Positions 1 through 5,954 of a DNA stretch of 5,954 nt are shown piece by piece (position 1 is the first letter of the stretch; each line of letters starts with the position of its first letter). The notes below the pieces were generated by a model that was given only the letters and a program-made list of their open reading frames with translations, was not told the origin of the DNA and did not search any database. The DNA lies in contig CAINOM010000710.1 in the NCBI GenBank assembly GCA_903851455.1, positions 1 to 5,954 on the forward strand, in the 5' to 3' direction. The stretch comes from an uncultured Bacteroidota bacterium (GTDB taxonomy: Bacteria; Bacteroidota; Bacteroidia; Chitinophagales; Chitinophagaceae). A program made the translations under genes and the position numbers.

Positions 1-688
1 GTACGTAGGCGCTCAATGCCGAGTCGATGCCGGAAGAGTCAACGCAGCCTGTTCCATCGGTGATCTTAACCGTATAATAGCCGGTAACTAATCCTGAGAG
101 ATTTGCTGTAGTTGCGCCATTTGACCATAAATAACTAAAAGGGCCGGTGCCACCGGTGATCGCCGTTGATGCAGTACCATTGGTGCAATTTGCGGTAGTT
201 GCAGTTACTGTTGCAGTGAAATCGGGAACATAGCCTACATCCCAGCTGCCGCCGAAAGCAACACAGCCATTGGCATCTGTGGTATTCTCAACGTAGTAAC
301 ACGGTGCGAGGGGCATAGTTGAGGCTGTGCCGGTTGTTGTTATGCCGCTGGGATTTGTCCAGGCGTAAATAAAAGGAGGTGTGCCGCCGGTTACCGTCAC
401 CATACCTGCGCCCAGTGAAGGGCATACGGCAGGAGTAGTAGTTACCGTTTGTGTAAAATCCGGGCTGGTAATTACCTCTATGGCAGGGGTCGTAAATCCG
501 GATACGCAACCGGTGCCTACGTCGGTAACCCGCACATAATAATAGCCGGTGGGAAGCACCGCAGGGTTGGTAGTAGCTACCACGGCTCCGGTGGAACCAT
601 CGCGCCATTTATAAGTAAAAGGCCCCGTGCCACCGCTTACTGTTGCGGTAACCGTGCCAAGCGCAGGGCAGGTGACTGCAACGGAGGA
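1..688 (-). repeat. Tandem SprB-like protein modules (three, the last reaching the window edge)
   Basis: Three consecutive modules are encoded at about 688-449, 448-221 and 220-2. The GG of each core recurs after 82 and then 78 residues. Each module has a Cys pair (113/167, 195/248, 274/321) flanking the GGTxPFxYxW core. The similarity is also visible in the DNA: on the plus strand the core appears near 133, 366 and 615 as variants of taaaagg followed by gtgccaccg. Module 2 departs from the pattern: the usual aGxYxV strand reads APCYYV, which adds an unpaired third Cys (236). Confidence 0.85.
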
Positions 689-1006
689 ATCAGTGACTGT
701 GAACGGAACGCCGTAAACCAGTGAGTCGCTCACATAGGTGCCGGTAATAGAATCGTATGCAGACATGCTCACATAACCGCCTGCATAACCAAAGAGCGTA
801 TCCGTAGTTGCGGTTATCGTAAAATGTTGGACGGTATTATACGTGGTCCACCAGGTAACATCAAAGGGTGTGGGCATTCCGGTAAAGGTGGCAACAATAA
901 CGCCGTTGCTATCACAGGGGGGAGTGATCAGCGTCAGCGTGGCAGTCTGGGCTCCCGACCGAAGTCCGGATAGCACCAACATGGCAAAAAAGATGAGCTT
1001 CTTCAT
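1..1006 (-). CDS. Secreted SprB-repeat surface protein (adhesin-like), N-terminal part, cut by window edge
   Basis: The minus-strand frame is open from the ATG at 1006 to the left edge: 335 codons and no stop, so the 3' end is missing. Residues 1-19 form a signal peptide (MKKLIFFAML start, cleavage probably after the Ala of SGA-Q) with no lipobox Cys. Residues 20-103 are a divergent module (Cys31, a TGMPTPFDVTWW core). Three SprB-like modules follow, with cores GGTGPFTYKW (125-134), GGTPPFIYAW (207-216) and GGTGPFSYLW (285-294). Each has a Cys before the core and ends in a GYYxVxxTDxxxGC-like strand. Family knowledge: such repeats occur in very large exported proteins of Bacteroidota, including the gliding adhesin SprB, often secreted by the type IX system through a C-terminal domain. 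That domain would lie outside this window, so the secretion route is inference. The protein is rich in Thr, Gly and Val and probably acts at the cell surface or in the medium. Confidence 0.9.
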   Translation of the reverse strand, partial: MKKLIFFAMLVLSGLRSGAQTATLTLITPPCDSNGVIVATFTGMPTPFDVTWWTTYNTVQHFTITATTDTLFGYAGGYVSMSAYDSITGTYVSDSLVYGVPFTVTDSSVAVTCPALGTVTATVSGGTGPFTYKWRDGSTGAVVATTNPAVLPTGYYYVRVTDVGTGCVSGFTTPAIEVITSPDFTQTVTTTPAVCPSLGAGMVTVTGGTPPFIYAWTNPSGITTTGTASTMPLAPCYYVENTTDANGCVAFGGSWDVGYVPDFTATVTATTANCTNGTASTAITGGTGPFSYLWSNGATTANLSGLVTGYYTVKITDGTGCVDSSGIDSALSAYV

Positions 1007-1051
1007 AAGGGTAAAAGTTTTGTGGTTATTCAATTGACGTGCTTCGTTGTG

Positions 1052-1059
1052 CAAATGTG
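1052..1059 (-). promoter_or_regulatory. Possible -7 box for the SprB-repeat gene
   Basis: On the minus strand CACATTTG lies 45 bases before the ATG and matches seven of eight positions of the Bacteroidota -7 consensus TAnnTTTG. No convincing TTG -33 element sits at the usual distance upstream, so this is weak. The leader between it and the ATG is A-rich and has no Shine-Dalgarno sequence, which is normal for the phylum. Confidence 0.25.
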
Positions 1060-1142
1060 AGTACGTTATGAAGTTTTTTTTCAGTGTATTCATGGCCGGA
1101 GTGTCTGAAAAATATAGTGTTTTAACCGTGGGTTATAAAACG

Positions 1143-1162
1143 ATGGATATTATTATATCCAT
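1143..1162. promoter_or_regulatory. Perfect 8-bp inverted repeat upstream of the methyltransferase gene
   Basis: ATGGATAT, a TATT spacer, then ATATCCAT form a perfect 8-bp inverted repeat that ends 15 bases before the ATG at 1178. As DNA it could be an operator in the divergent intergenic region. As RNA it could fold into a hairpin in the leader that affects translation. There is no T-tract, so it does not look like a terminator. The role is not known. Confidence 0.4.
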
Positions 1163-1177
1163 AACTACCTTTACCGC

Positions 1178-2347
1178 ATGAAATGTTTTTTGAGAAAAAA
1201 GATAGGTGACCGGGTAGCCCTGGGCCACCCATGGATATTTGGCAACGAGCTGGGCGAGAGTGAAGGTAGTGCCGAGCCGGGGGATATAGTAGAAGTATAT
1301 TCGTCGAATGGTTCGTTCGTAGGCAAAGGTTATTATAATCCGGCATCACAGATACGCATACGGCTGCTTACGAGGGACAAGAATGAAGTGATCGATGACC
1401 AGTTCTTTTTTAACCGTATTAAGGAAGCATGGGAATACCGCAAGCAAATAGGCTATGTCGAAAATTGCCGGCTCATCTTCGGTGAGGCCGATCAGTTGCC
1501 TGCGCTTATCATTGATAAGTTCAACGATTACTTTGTCATACAGACGCTGGCCCTGGGCATAGAGAAGTGGAAGGGTGCCATTGTGGCGGCCTTACAAAAA
1601 ATATTCACCCCCAAAGGGATCTACGAGCGCAATGACGTGCCGGTGCGTACACTTGAGGGCATGGAGCAGATAAAGGGTTTTCTCTCGGAGCCTTTTGATA
1701 CAAACATCATCCTTAATGAGAACGGGCTTAAATTTCATGTTGATATTGAGAATGGGCAAAAAACGGGTTACTTCCTCGACCAGCAGGATAACCGGCGGGC
1801 CATACAGCATATAGTGAAGGGTGCGGATGTGCTGGAGGCCTTTTGCTATACAGGTACTTTTGCATTGCATGCGGCACAGTATGGCGCTAAAAGTGTGCTG
1901 GGTCTTGATATTTCTGATAACGCGATCACTACTGCGCGCCGCAATGCGACGCTCAATGGCTATGACAGCATCTGTAAATTTGAAACGATCAATGCTTTTG
2001 ATGCACTGAAGCAATGGGTGAAAGACGGCAAGCGGTATGACACAGTGATGCTCGATCCGCCCGCCTTTACAAAAAGCAGGGAGAATATTCAAAAGGCGGT
2101 TACCGGCTATAAAGAAATTAATCTGAGAGCCATGAAGCTGATCAAGCCCGGTGGCTTCCTGGTTACGGCCTCGTGTACCAATCTTGTTCCCCCGGAGATG
2201 TTCCTGGATACTATAGACGCAGCCGCCAAAGATGCCCGTCGCGTGCTGAGGCAGGTGGAGTGGCGCACACAGGCGTCAGACCACCCAATATTGCGCAACA
2301 TACCCTCTACTCAATACCTGAAGTTTCTGATCGTGCAGGTACTATAA
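1178..2347 (+). CDS. rlmI: 23S rRNA (cytosine-C5)-methyltransferase, RlmI family
   Basis: The 389-residue product is close to the length of E. coli RlmI (396). Family knowledge: RlmI uses S-adenosylmethionine to make m5C at 23S rRNA position 1962. Visible here are an N-terminal PUA-type RNA-binding domain (about 1-75, with the family GHPWIF motif at 16-21), a central domain with GQKTGYFLDQQDNR (193-206), and a Rossmann methyltransferase domain. The latter has SAM motif I VLEAFCYTGTFALHAA (218-233), the acidic residue Asp244 in GLD, DPPAF (293-297), and the SCT motif whose Cys333 is the likely catalytic nucleophile. The start at 1178 puts GHPW at the usual distance from the N-terminus; the leader is AT-rich without a Shine-Dalgarno. 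The gene stands alone, divergent from the adhesin gene and convergent with the next gene. All key motifs are intact. The exact target base is inferred from the family. Confidence 0.93.
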   Translation: MKCFLRKKIGDRVALGHPWIFGNELGESEGSAEPGDIVEVYSSNGSFVGKGYYNPASQIRIRLLTRDKNEVIDDQFFFNRIKEAWEYRKQIGYVENCRLIFGEADQLPALIIDKFNDYFVIQTLALGIEKWKGAIVAALQKIFTPKGIYERNDVPVRTLEGMEQIKGFLSEPFDTNIILNENGLKFHVDIENGQKTGYFLDQQDNRRAIQHIVKGADVLEAFCYTGTFALHAAQYGAKSVLGLDISDNAITTARRNATLNGYDSICKFETINAFDALKQWVKDGKRYDTVMLDPPAFTKSRENIQKAVTGYKEINLRAMKLIKPGGFLVTASCTNLVPPEMFLDTIDAAAKDARRVLRQVEWRTQASDHPILRNIPSTQYLKFLIVQVL

Positions 2348-2396
2348 AAGTCGTAAGTCGTGGCGGAGCGAATGACAAACATGGGTTGAAATAATA

Positions 2397-2434
2397 AAAA
2401 GTAAAGCCGGCTGATTGAGCCGGCTTTTACTTTT
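2397..2434. terminator. Bidirectional intrinsic terminator between convergent genes
   Basis: The arm AAAGCCGGCT (2403-2412) pairs with AGCCGGCTTT (2418-2427) across a GATTG loop. After one bulged T, AAAAGT (2397-2402) pairs with ACTTTT (2429-2434). The A-rich left side and T-rich right side give a T-tract in both directions. It lies 49 bases after the stop of the plus-strand methyltransferase gene and 16 bases beyond the stop of the minus-strand gene, so it fits a shared terminator. Confidence 0.88.
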
Positions 2435-2450
2435 ATGAGTTATGTGCTGA

Positions 2451-2987
2451 TTAAAGCTGATCGTAGATCGGAGCATCAACATTGCGGTAGATACCAAAGT
2501 ACTGGTAGATCTTCCTGCGATAGCCTTTCTTCAGGTAAATGTCTGTATCAATATCGTCAGGGATAGTGATCCACGATGCACGCTTGCTGATAAGCCAGCG
2601 GTATACACATACTGTGTTCGATCCACGGCGGGTAAGCGCGTAAAACTGCAGGTGTTTCTGAGTGTAGCCGGATTTCAGCATAAAGTCGTCAGAGAATTCA
2701 TCGTCGCAGATGCTGATGTGTGCCCTTGTTACCGGGTTCATCCAGCCATTCACTGCTACGCGGTTTGGGCCCGGAGTGCGGTATGCCCAGAATAACAAGG
2801 TCTTGTCGGTCCAGCCCCAGTTAATTAATTGGCCGTCCTGGTACTCGCCATCAGCCACAGTCACATACTGACCATCTTGAGGGATATACCAGCGAAAAAC
2901 CCTCACAAGATCATCTTGCGCGAAGCTTTTTGTAGTAAATAAAATTGCTGCCAATACTGTTGTAACCAGGATGAGTGTTCTTTTCAT
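2451..2987 (-). CDS. Small exported protein with three repeats (possible beta-trefoil or lectin-like)
   Basis: The product has 178 residues if it starts at the ATG at 2987. An in-frame ATG ten codons further upstream (3017) is less likely, because the 2987 start gives a textbook signal peptide at once (MKRTLILVTT start, cleavage probably after the Ala of SFA-Q, residue 23). The mature part is three imperfect repeats of 48-49 residues (27-74, 75-123, 124-172). Each shows V-x-V near its start, a W four to five residues later, an Asp-rich turn, and a G(W/Y)-x-x-K-x-x-x-(F/Y) segment: GWTDKTLLFWA, GYTQKHLQFYA and GYRRKIYQYFG. The layout resembles DUF5648-type modules, where RxYNP and GWxxEGxAFY motifs repeat three times, but the match is by eye. 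There is no lipobox and no type IX sorting domain. It is probably periplasmic or secreted. Two Cys (94, 127) could pair. The function is unknown; carbohydrate binding is only a guess from the fold type. Confidence 0.85.
   Translation of the reverse strand: MKRTLILVTTVLAAILFTTKSFAQDDLVRVFRWYIPQDGQYVTVADGEYQDGQLINWGWTDKTLLFWAYRTPGPNRVAVNGWMNPVTRAHISICDDEFSDDFMLKSGYTQKHLQFYALTRRGSNTVCVYRWLISKRASWITIPDDIDTDIYLKKGYRRKIYQYFGIYRNVDAPIYDQL
2472..2909 (-). repeat. Three tandem ~49-residue modules in the exported protein
   Basis: The modules are encoded at about 2909-2766, 2765-2619 and 2618-2472. They share the pattern V-x-V, then W, an Asp-rich turn, and a Gly-aromatic-Lys-aromatic segment. They fill nearly the whole mature protein, with only six residues left after the third. 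Residue identity between modules is low, so the duplication is old. Confidence 0.65.
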
Positions 2988-3013
2988 GTTTGAGCTCTTT
3001 TTCAAAATTGCAT

Positions 3014-3046
3014 CCAAAATACATAAAAATTTCGTTGCCCTGCAAA
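3014..3046 (-). promoter_or_regulatory. Possible promoter of the three-repeat exported protein gene
   Basis: On the minus strand TTTG (3046-3043) is followed after 21 bases by TATTTTGG (3021-3014). This approximates the Bacteroidota arrangement TTTG - spacer - TAnnTTTG, although the second box is shifted by one base from consensus. It would start transcription about 20 bases before the ATG at 2987. Confidence 0.3.
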
Positions 3047-3099
3047 TTATTAGGCCAATTTTTTTTTATTTCTCATTCAAAGATACTTCATTATTCCGT

Positions 3100-3114
3100 C
3101 AAATGCTGCATTTG
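3100..3114. promoter_or_regulatory. 15-bp palindrome, operator-like
   Basis: CAAATGC-T-GCATTTG is a perfect palindrome with 7-bp arms around one central base. It lies about 113 bases upstream of the start of the three-repeat exported protein gene, and outside any believable reading frame. The size and odd centre are typical of a dimeric regulator site, but no regulator can be named. Confidence 0.3.
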
Positions 3115-3421
3115 GCGCGGATTTCACGCGTTCACACTGCTCTGCCACCCGGTAAAAAAATGTTTGGCCCATTACCTCACTTTCATGCGATCTTCTATAA
3201 AAATCATCAAAGAAGCTTAAAATGTTTCTATGCATCGGTCATTTGCGTTATTTAATCATCAATAGAAACAGAACTTATGTTTAATCCATTAATTATTAAC
3301 TATATTTTCTTTCATTTTGGCTTTTTATGATGTCGGCGGGGCAGCAGGAGGGGCAAATGTGCAAGATGGTGGTACCTCGACTACAACTGATGCTATTTCA
3401 TAGTGGAAAAAACGTTGCTGG

Positions 3422-3562
3422 TTAATTTATCTCCGGGCAATAGATATAAGGATACCGGGTTGATATAGCCGTGAGCGGTCGGGAAATAGCGAACTGCCAG
3501 CCCACCCGCAAATCATAAAAATAGAGTGACCTCACATCAACGTTCCGGATTATTAATGCCAT
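3422..3562 (-). CDS. Possible small ORF of 46 codons, unrecognised
   Basis: The ATG at 3562 opens a 46-residue frame ending in TAA at 3424-3422. The same frame stays open upstream to a stop at 3626-3628, 67 codons in all. The product is rich in aromatic residues (segments SLYFYDLRVGWQFAIS and TRYPYIYCPEIN), has few Lys or Glu, and shows no signal peptide or family I recognise. There is no visible ribosome binding site, and the ATG lies inside a 19-bp palindrome. It may not be translated: the same bases can fold on the plus strand (GCGGT at 3475-3479 with ACTGC at 3493-3497, and GGGTTG at 3457-3462 with CAGCCC at 3498-3503), so an RNA or a repeat element is an equal alternative. Confidence 0.15.
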   Translation of the reverse strand: MALIIRNVDVRSLYFYDLRVGWQFAISRPLTAISTRYPYIYCPEIN

Positions 3563-3568
3563 TAATAA
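3550..3568. promoter_or_regulatory. 19-bp palindrome, operator-like
   Basis: TTATTAATG-C-CATTAATAA is a perfect palindrome with 9-bp arms around one central C. It lies 225 bases upstream of the secA start and covers the ATG of the small minus-strand frame. It could bind a dimeric regulator. There is no T-tract of terminator type after it. Confidence 0.4.
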
Positions 3569-3645
3569 ATTGCTCCTCAACAGCGCTGAACAGGTTGACC
3601 ACGATCCTATTGTATTACCTTTTCGCTATCTTATTCTTGTTCAAA

Positions 3646-3661
3646 TGCGTCGTTTGACGTA
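3646..3661. promoter_or_regulatory. Small inverted repeat upstream of secA
   Basis: TGCGTC-GTTT-GACGTA can pair over six positions with one G-T wobble. A related TTTTGACC follows at once, giving two TTTGAC-like words in close sequence. It is too short to assign a role. Confidence 0.2.
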
Positions 3662-3728
3662 GTTTTGACCCCCTTTATGTCATCGTGGCAGGCAAAAAAT
3701 ATTTGCATGACTTTTGATACATATTTCA

Positions 3729-3765
3729 TTGCAAATTGGCAAAGGGGATTTTTTTGTTTAAACAA
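3729..3765 (+). promoter_or_regulatory. Candidate secA promoter with overlapping 12-bp palindrome
   Basis: TTG (3729-3731), a 17-base spacer and TTTTTTTG (3749-3756) loosely fit the Bacteroidota TTG/TAnnTTTG promoter; the second box matches seven of eight positions. The perfect palindrome TTGTTTAAACAA (3754-3765) overlaps the end of that box, where a regulator could block transcription. From 3766 to the ATG at 3793 the leader is AT-rich and has no Shine-Dalgarno. The promoter is weakly supported; the palindrome is certain. Confidence 0.25.
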
Positions 3766-3792
3766 CATTTAGAATTTTTTTAAAATATTAAG

Positions 3793-5954
3793 ATGATCGG
3801 TATTCTTTCAAAAATATTTGGTGGCAGCAAATCGGATAAAGACGTAAAAAAAATACAACCGGTTGTAGCCCAGATAAACCAGTTCTTTACCTCATACCAG
3901 ACCCTGTCTAACGATGAGCTTCGTAACAAAACGCAGGAGTTTCGCGAACGCATACATGCCCACCTTGCCGACGTAGACAAGGAGATAGCAGATAAGAAAG
4001 CTGAAGCTGATGCGGACACCGATGACATTCAATCGCGTGAGCATATATACAACGAGGTAGACAAACTGGTGAAAGCGCGTGATGTGCTTATTGAAGAAGC
4101 GTTGCGCAGCATACTCCCGGAGGCTTTCGCGGTGGTCAAAGAGACCGCACGCAGGTTTAAGGATAATGAGGAAATGGTGGCTACGGCTACTGAGCTGGAT
4201 AGGGAACTGGCCACTGAGAAAAGCCATATCCGCATTGAGGGCGAAAAATCGATCTACAAAAATACGTGGGATGCTGCAGGTATCAAGGTGACCTGGAACA
4301 TGGTGCACTATGATGTGCAGCTGATAGGCGGCATTGTGCTGCACGATGGCAAAATATCGGAGATGGCTACTGGTGAGGGTAAAACACTTGTGTCTACCTT
4401 GCCCGCTTATCTCAATGCCCTCGCCGGAGAAGGAGTGCACATAGTTACCGTGAACGATTACCTGGCTCGTCGTGACCAGGAGTGGAACGGGCCGCTGTTT
4501 GAATGGCTGGGTCTTACTACAGATTGTATTGATAAGCATGAGCCAAACTCTCATGAACGCCGCATGGCATATCTTGCCGATATCACTTACGGAACGAATA
4601 ATGAATTTGGTTTCGACTATCTGCGTGATAATATGGTGCATCATCCAGAAGAAATGGTGCAACGCAAACACCACTACGCAATGGTGGATGAGGTGGATAG
4701 CGTACTCATAGATGATGCGCGTACTCCGCTGATCATATCCGGGCCTATACCCAAGGGCGATGAGCAGCAGTTTCATGTCCTGAAACCCCGTATAGAAAAA
4801 CTGCTGGAAGCACAGCGCCGCGTGGCCAACCAAAGTCTTACTGAAGCCAAAAAACTGATAGCCGAAGGCAAAACAGATAAGGATACCGGTGGATTATTCC
4901 TTTACCGTGCTTTCCGTGGTTTGCCTAAGAACAGCGCACTGATCAAATTCCTGAGCGAGGAAGGCAACAGGCAGTTATTACAGAAATCAGAGAACTACTA
5001 TATAGGTGAGCAGAACCGCAATATGCCGAAGGTAGATGCGGAACTGTTTTTTGCCATTGATGAGAAGAATAACAGCGTAGACCTTACCGAAAAGGGTATT
5101 GCGCTGATAACCGGTGCCGGTGAAGATTCGAGCTTCTTTATATTGCCGGACATAGGCAGCGAGCTCGCAGAAATAGAGAAGCTGGCGGCAACACCCGAAG
5201 AGAAAACGCAACGTAAAGATGCGATGCTCCAGGACTATGCGATAAAAGCAGACCGTATCCACTCAGTACAGCAATTACTGAAGGCATATACACTCTTTGA
5301 TAAAGACGTGGAGTATGTGGTAATGGACGGCAAGGTGAAAATAGTAGATGAGCAGACCGGCCGTATATTGGACGGACGCCGCTATAGCGACGGGCTGCAC
5401 CAGGCCATTGAAGCAAAAGAAAATGTGCAGGTGGAGGCAGCAACGCAAACGTTCGCTACTGTGACCCTGCAGAACTACTTCCGTATGTTCCACAAGCTGG
5501 CTGGTATGACCGGTACAGCGGAAACAGAAGCAGGCGAGTTCTGGCAGATATACAAATTGGACGTTGTTACAATACCCACCAATATGCCGGTGACCCGCAG
5601 GGACCAGCAAGACCTTGTATACAAAACCAAGCGCGAAAAATATAAAGCGGTAATAGATGAGATAGAGGCGCTGCGAGGTGCAGGCCGCCCCGTGCTCGTA
5701 GGTACAACATCGGTGGAAGTGTCAGAATTGCTCGGCCGTATGTTGCAGCAGAAGAAGATACCACACAATGTACTTAATGCCAAGCAGCATGCACGTGAGG
5801 CCCAGATCGTGGCAGAAGCAGGTTTGCCGGGCAATGTGACCATTGCCACCAACATGGCCGGTCGTGGTACGGACATTAAATTGGGTGCAGGAGTAAAGGA
5901 AGCAGGTGGTCTTGCCATCATAGGTACGGAGCGCCATGAGAGCCGCCGTGTAGA
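3793..5954 (+). CDS. secA: Preprotein translocase motor ATPase SecA, N-terminal 720 residues, cut by window edge
   Basis: SecA binds preproteins and drives them through the SecYEG channel using ATP. The frame is open to the right edge. NBD1 shows ATGEGKT Walker A (Lys197), [10 protein letters not shown] (219-228), [16 protein letters not shown] (266-281), the Walker B VDEVDS (298-303) and RTPLIISGP (310-318). The preprotein cross-linking domain and Bacteroidota-type inserts follow (about 319-515), then VDEQTGR (518-524), [11 protein letters not shown] (571-581), [10 protein letters not shown] (633-642), and the NBD2 end with NMAGRGTDI (687-695) and GTERHESRR (711-719). Walker A lies about 89 residues later than in E. 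coli SecA. The extra length is in a charged, probably helical insert (about 55-105) and a second one (about 123-168), both known in Bacteroidota SecA. The wing, C-terminal helical domains and any zinc-binding tail lie outside the window. The start at 3793 gives the usual amphipathic SecA N-terminus. All catalytic motifs are intact. Confidence 0.98.
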   Translation, partial: MIGILSKIFGGSKSDKDVKKIQPVVAQINQFFTSYQTLSNDELRNKTQEFRERIHAHLADVDKEIADKKAEADADTDDIQSREHIYNEVDKLVKARDVLIEEALRSILPEAFAVVKETARRFKDNEEMVATATELDRELATEKSHIRIEGEKSIYKNTWDAAGIKVTWNMVHYDVQLIGGIVLHDGKISEMATGEGKTLVSTLPAYLNALAGEGVHIVTVNDYLARRDQEWNGPLFEWLGLTTDCIDKHEPNSHERRMAYLADITYGTNNEFGFDYLRDNMVHHPEEMVQRKHHYAMVDEVDSVLIDDARTPLIISGPIPKGDEQQFHVLKPRIEKLLEAQRRVANQSLTEAKKLIAEGKTDKDTGGLFLYRAFRGLPKNSALIKFLSEEGNRQLLQKSENYYIGEQNRNMPKVDAELFFAIDEKNNSVDLTEKGIALITGAGEDSSFFILPDIGSELAEIEKLAATPEEKTQRKDAMLQDYAIKADRIHSVQQLLKAYTLFDKDVEYVVMDGKVKIVDEQTGRILDGRRYSDGLHQAIEAKENVQVEAATQTFATVTLQNYFRMFHKLAGMTGTAETEAGEFWQIYKLDVVTIPTNMPVTRRDQQDLVYKTKREKYKAVIDEIEALRGAGRPVLVGTTSVEVSELLGRMLQQKKIPHNVLNAKQHAREAQIVAEAGLPGNVTIATNMAGRGTDIKLGAGVKEAGGLAIIGTERHESRRV

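Larger units (their letters stand above)
3047..3792. other. Long AT-rich intergenic region without a confident gene
   Basis: About 750 bases separate the possible promoter of the three-repeat protein gene from secA. I see no tRNA, rRNA, insertion sequence or CRISPR repeat. Most of it is AT-rich with long T or A runs. Two less AT-rich patches stand out, near 3333-3390 and 3430-3510. It also contains perfect palindromes at 3100-3114, 3550-3568 and 3754-3765 and a small hairpin at 3646-3661. Confidence 0.6.

Noticed and set aside
288..608. A 106-codon minus-strand frame and overlapping plus-strand frames at 449-724 and 843-1037
   Set aside because: All overlap the continuous 335-codon SprB-repeat frame, which has a signal peptide and repeating modules. 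The others are out-of-frame readings of the same repeats.
1592..2092. A 166-codon open frame on the minus strand
   Set aside because: It lies antisense to the RlmI-family gene, which has all its motifs. The translation shows no family features.
2996..3016. Upstream ATG at 3017 as the start of the three-repeat protein
   Set aside because: It would put ten mostly polar residues before an ideal signal peptide; the ATG at 2987 gives a standard signal peptide with Met-Lys-Arg at the N-terminus.
2971..3255. A 94-codon plus-strand frame
   Set aside because: It begins antisense to the signal peptide of the three-repeat protein and continues through its promoter region. Its hydrophobic product reflects AT-rich DNA.
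3440..3515. A possible tRNA-like fold
   Set aside because: There is no conserved T-loop sequence, no acceptor stem of seven pairs and no CCA end; the pairing seen is a different nested hairpin.
3892..4833. A 313-codon open frame on the minus strand
   Set aside because: It is fully antisense to secA, whose plus-strand product matches the SecA family motif by motif. The minus-strand translation has no recognisable domain and arises from the codon pattern of secA.
5138..5937. Several minus-strand frames of 65-148 codons
   Set aside because: They are antisense to conserved SecA coding sequence and have no coherent product.

Overview
The window looks like chromosomal DNA of a Bacteroidota bacterium, most likely from the Chitinophagaceae or a related group. 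Three things point there: SprB-type adhesin repeats, a SecA with the N-terminal insertions typical of Bacteroidota SecA, and A/T-rich gene leaders without a clear Shine-Dalgarno sequence. Base composition is moderate in the genes and AT-rich between them. The genus assignment is inference.

Layout: (1) Positions 1-1006, minus strand: the first 335 residues of a secreted, repeat-built surface protein. It has a signal peptide, one divergent module and three SprB-like modules, and it runs off the left edge with no stop. (2) Positions 1007-1177: a divergent intergenic region with a perfect 8-bp inverted repeat just before the next gene. (3) Positions 1178-2347, plus strand: a complete RlmI-type 23S rRNA cytosine methyltransferase. 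(4) Positions 2397-2434: a strong hairpin placed as a shared terminator between two convergent genes. (5) Positions 2451-2987, minus strand: a small exported protein made of three roughly 49-residue repeats, possibly a beta-trefoil or lectin-like fold. (6) Positions 2988-3792: an intergenic stretch of about 800 bases with no confident gene. It holds several perfect palindromes and a less AT-rich island that carries a 46-codon minus-strand frame and a possible structured RNA. (7) Positions 3793-5954, plus strand: secA, the Sec translocase motor ATPase, cut at the right edge after 720 codons.

The genes do not form one operon; orientations alternate minus, plus, minus, plus. A loose functional link is export: both minus-strand proteins carry Sec signal peptides and so would be substrates of the SecA machinery. 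This is adjacency of unrelated housekeeping and surface genes, and I do not see a clear novel multi-gene system. The points most worth a second look are the three-repeat exported protein, the island at about 3422-3625, and the palindromes upstream of secA.
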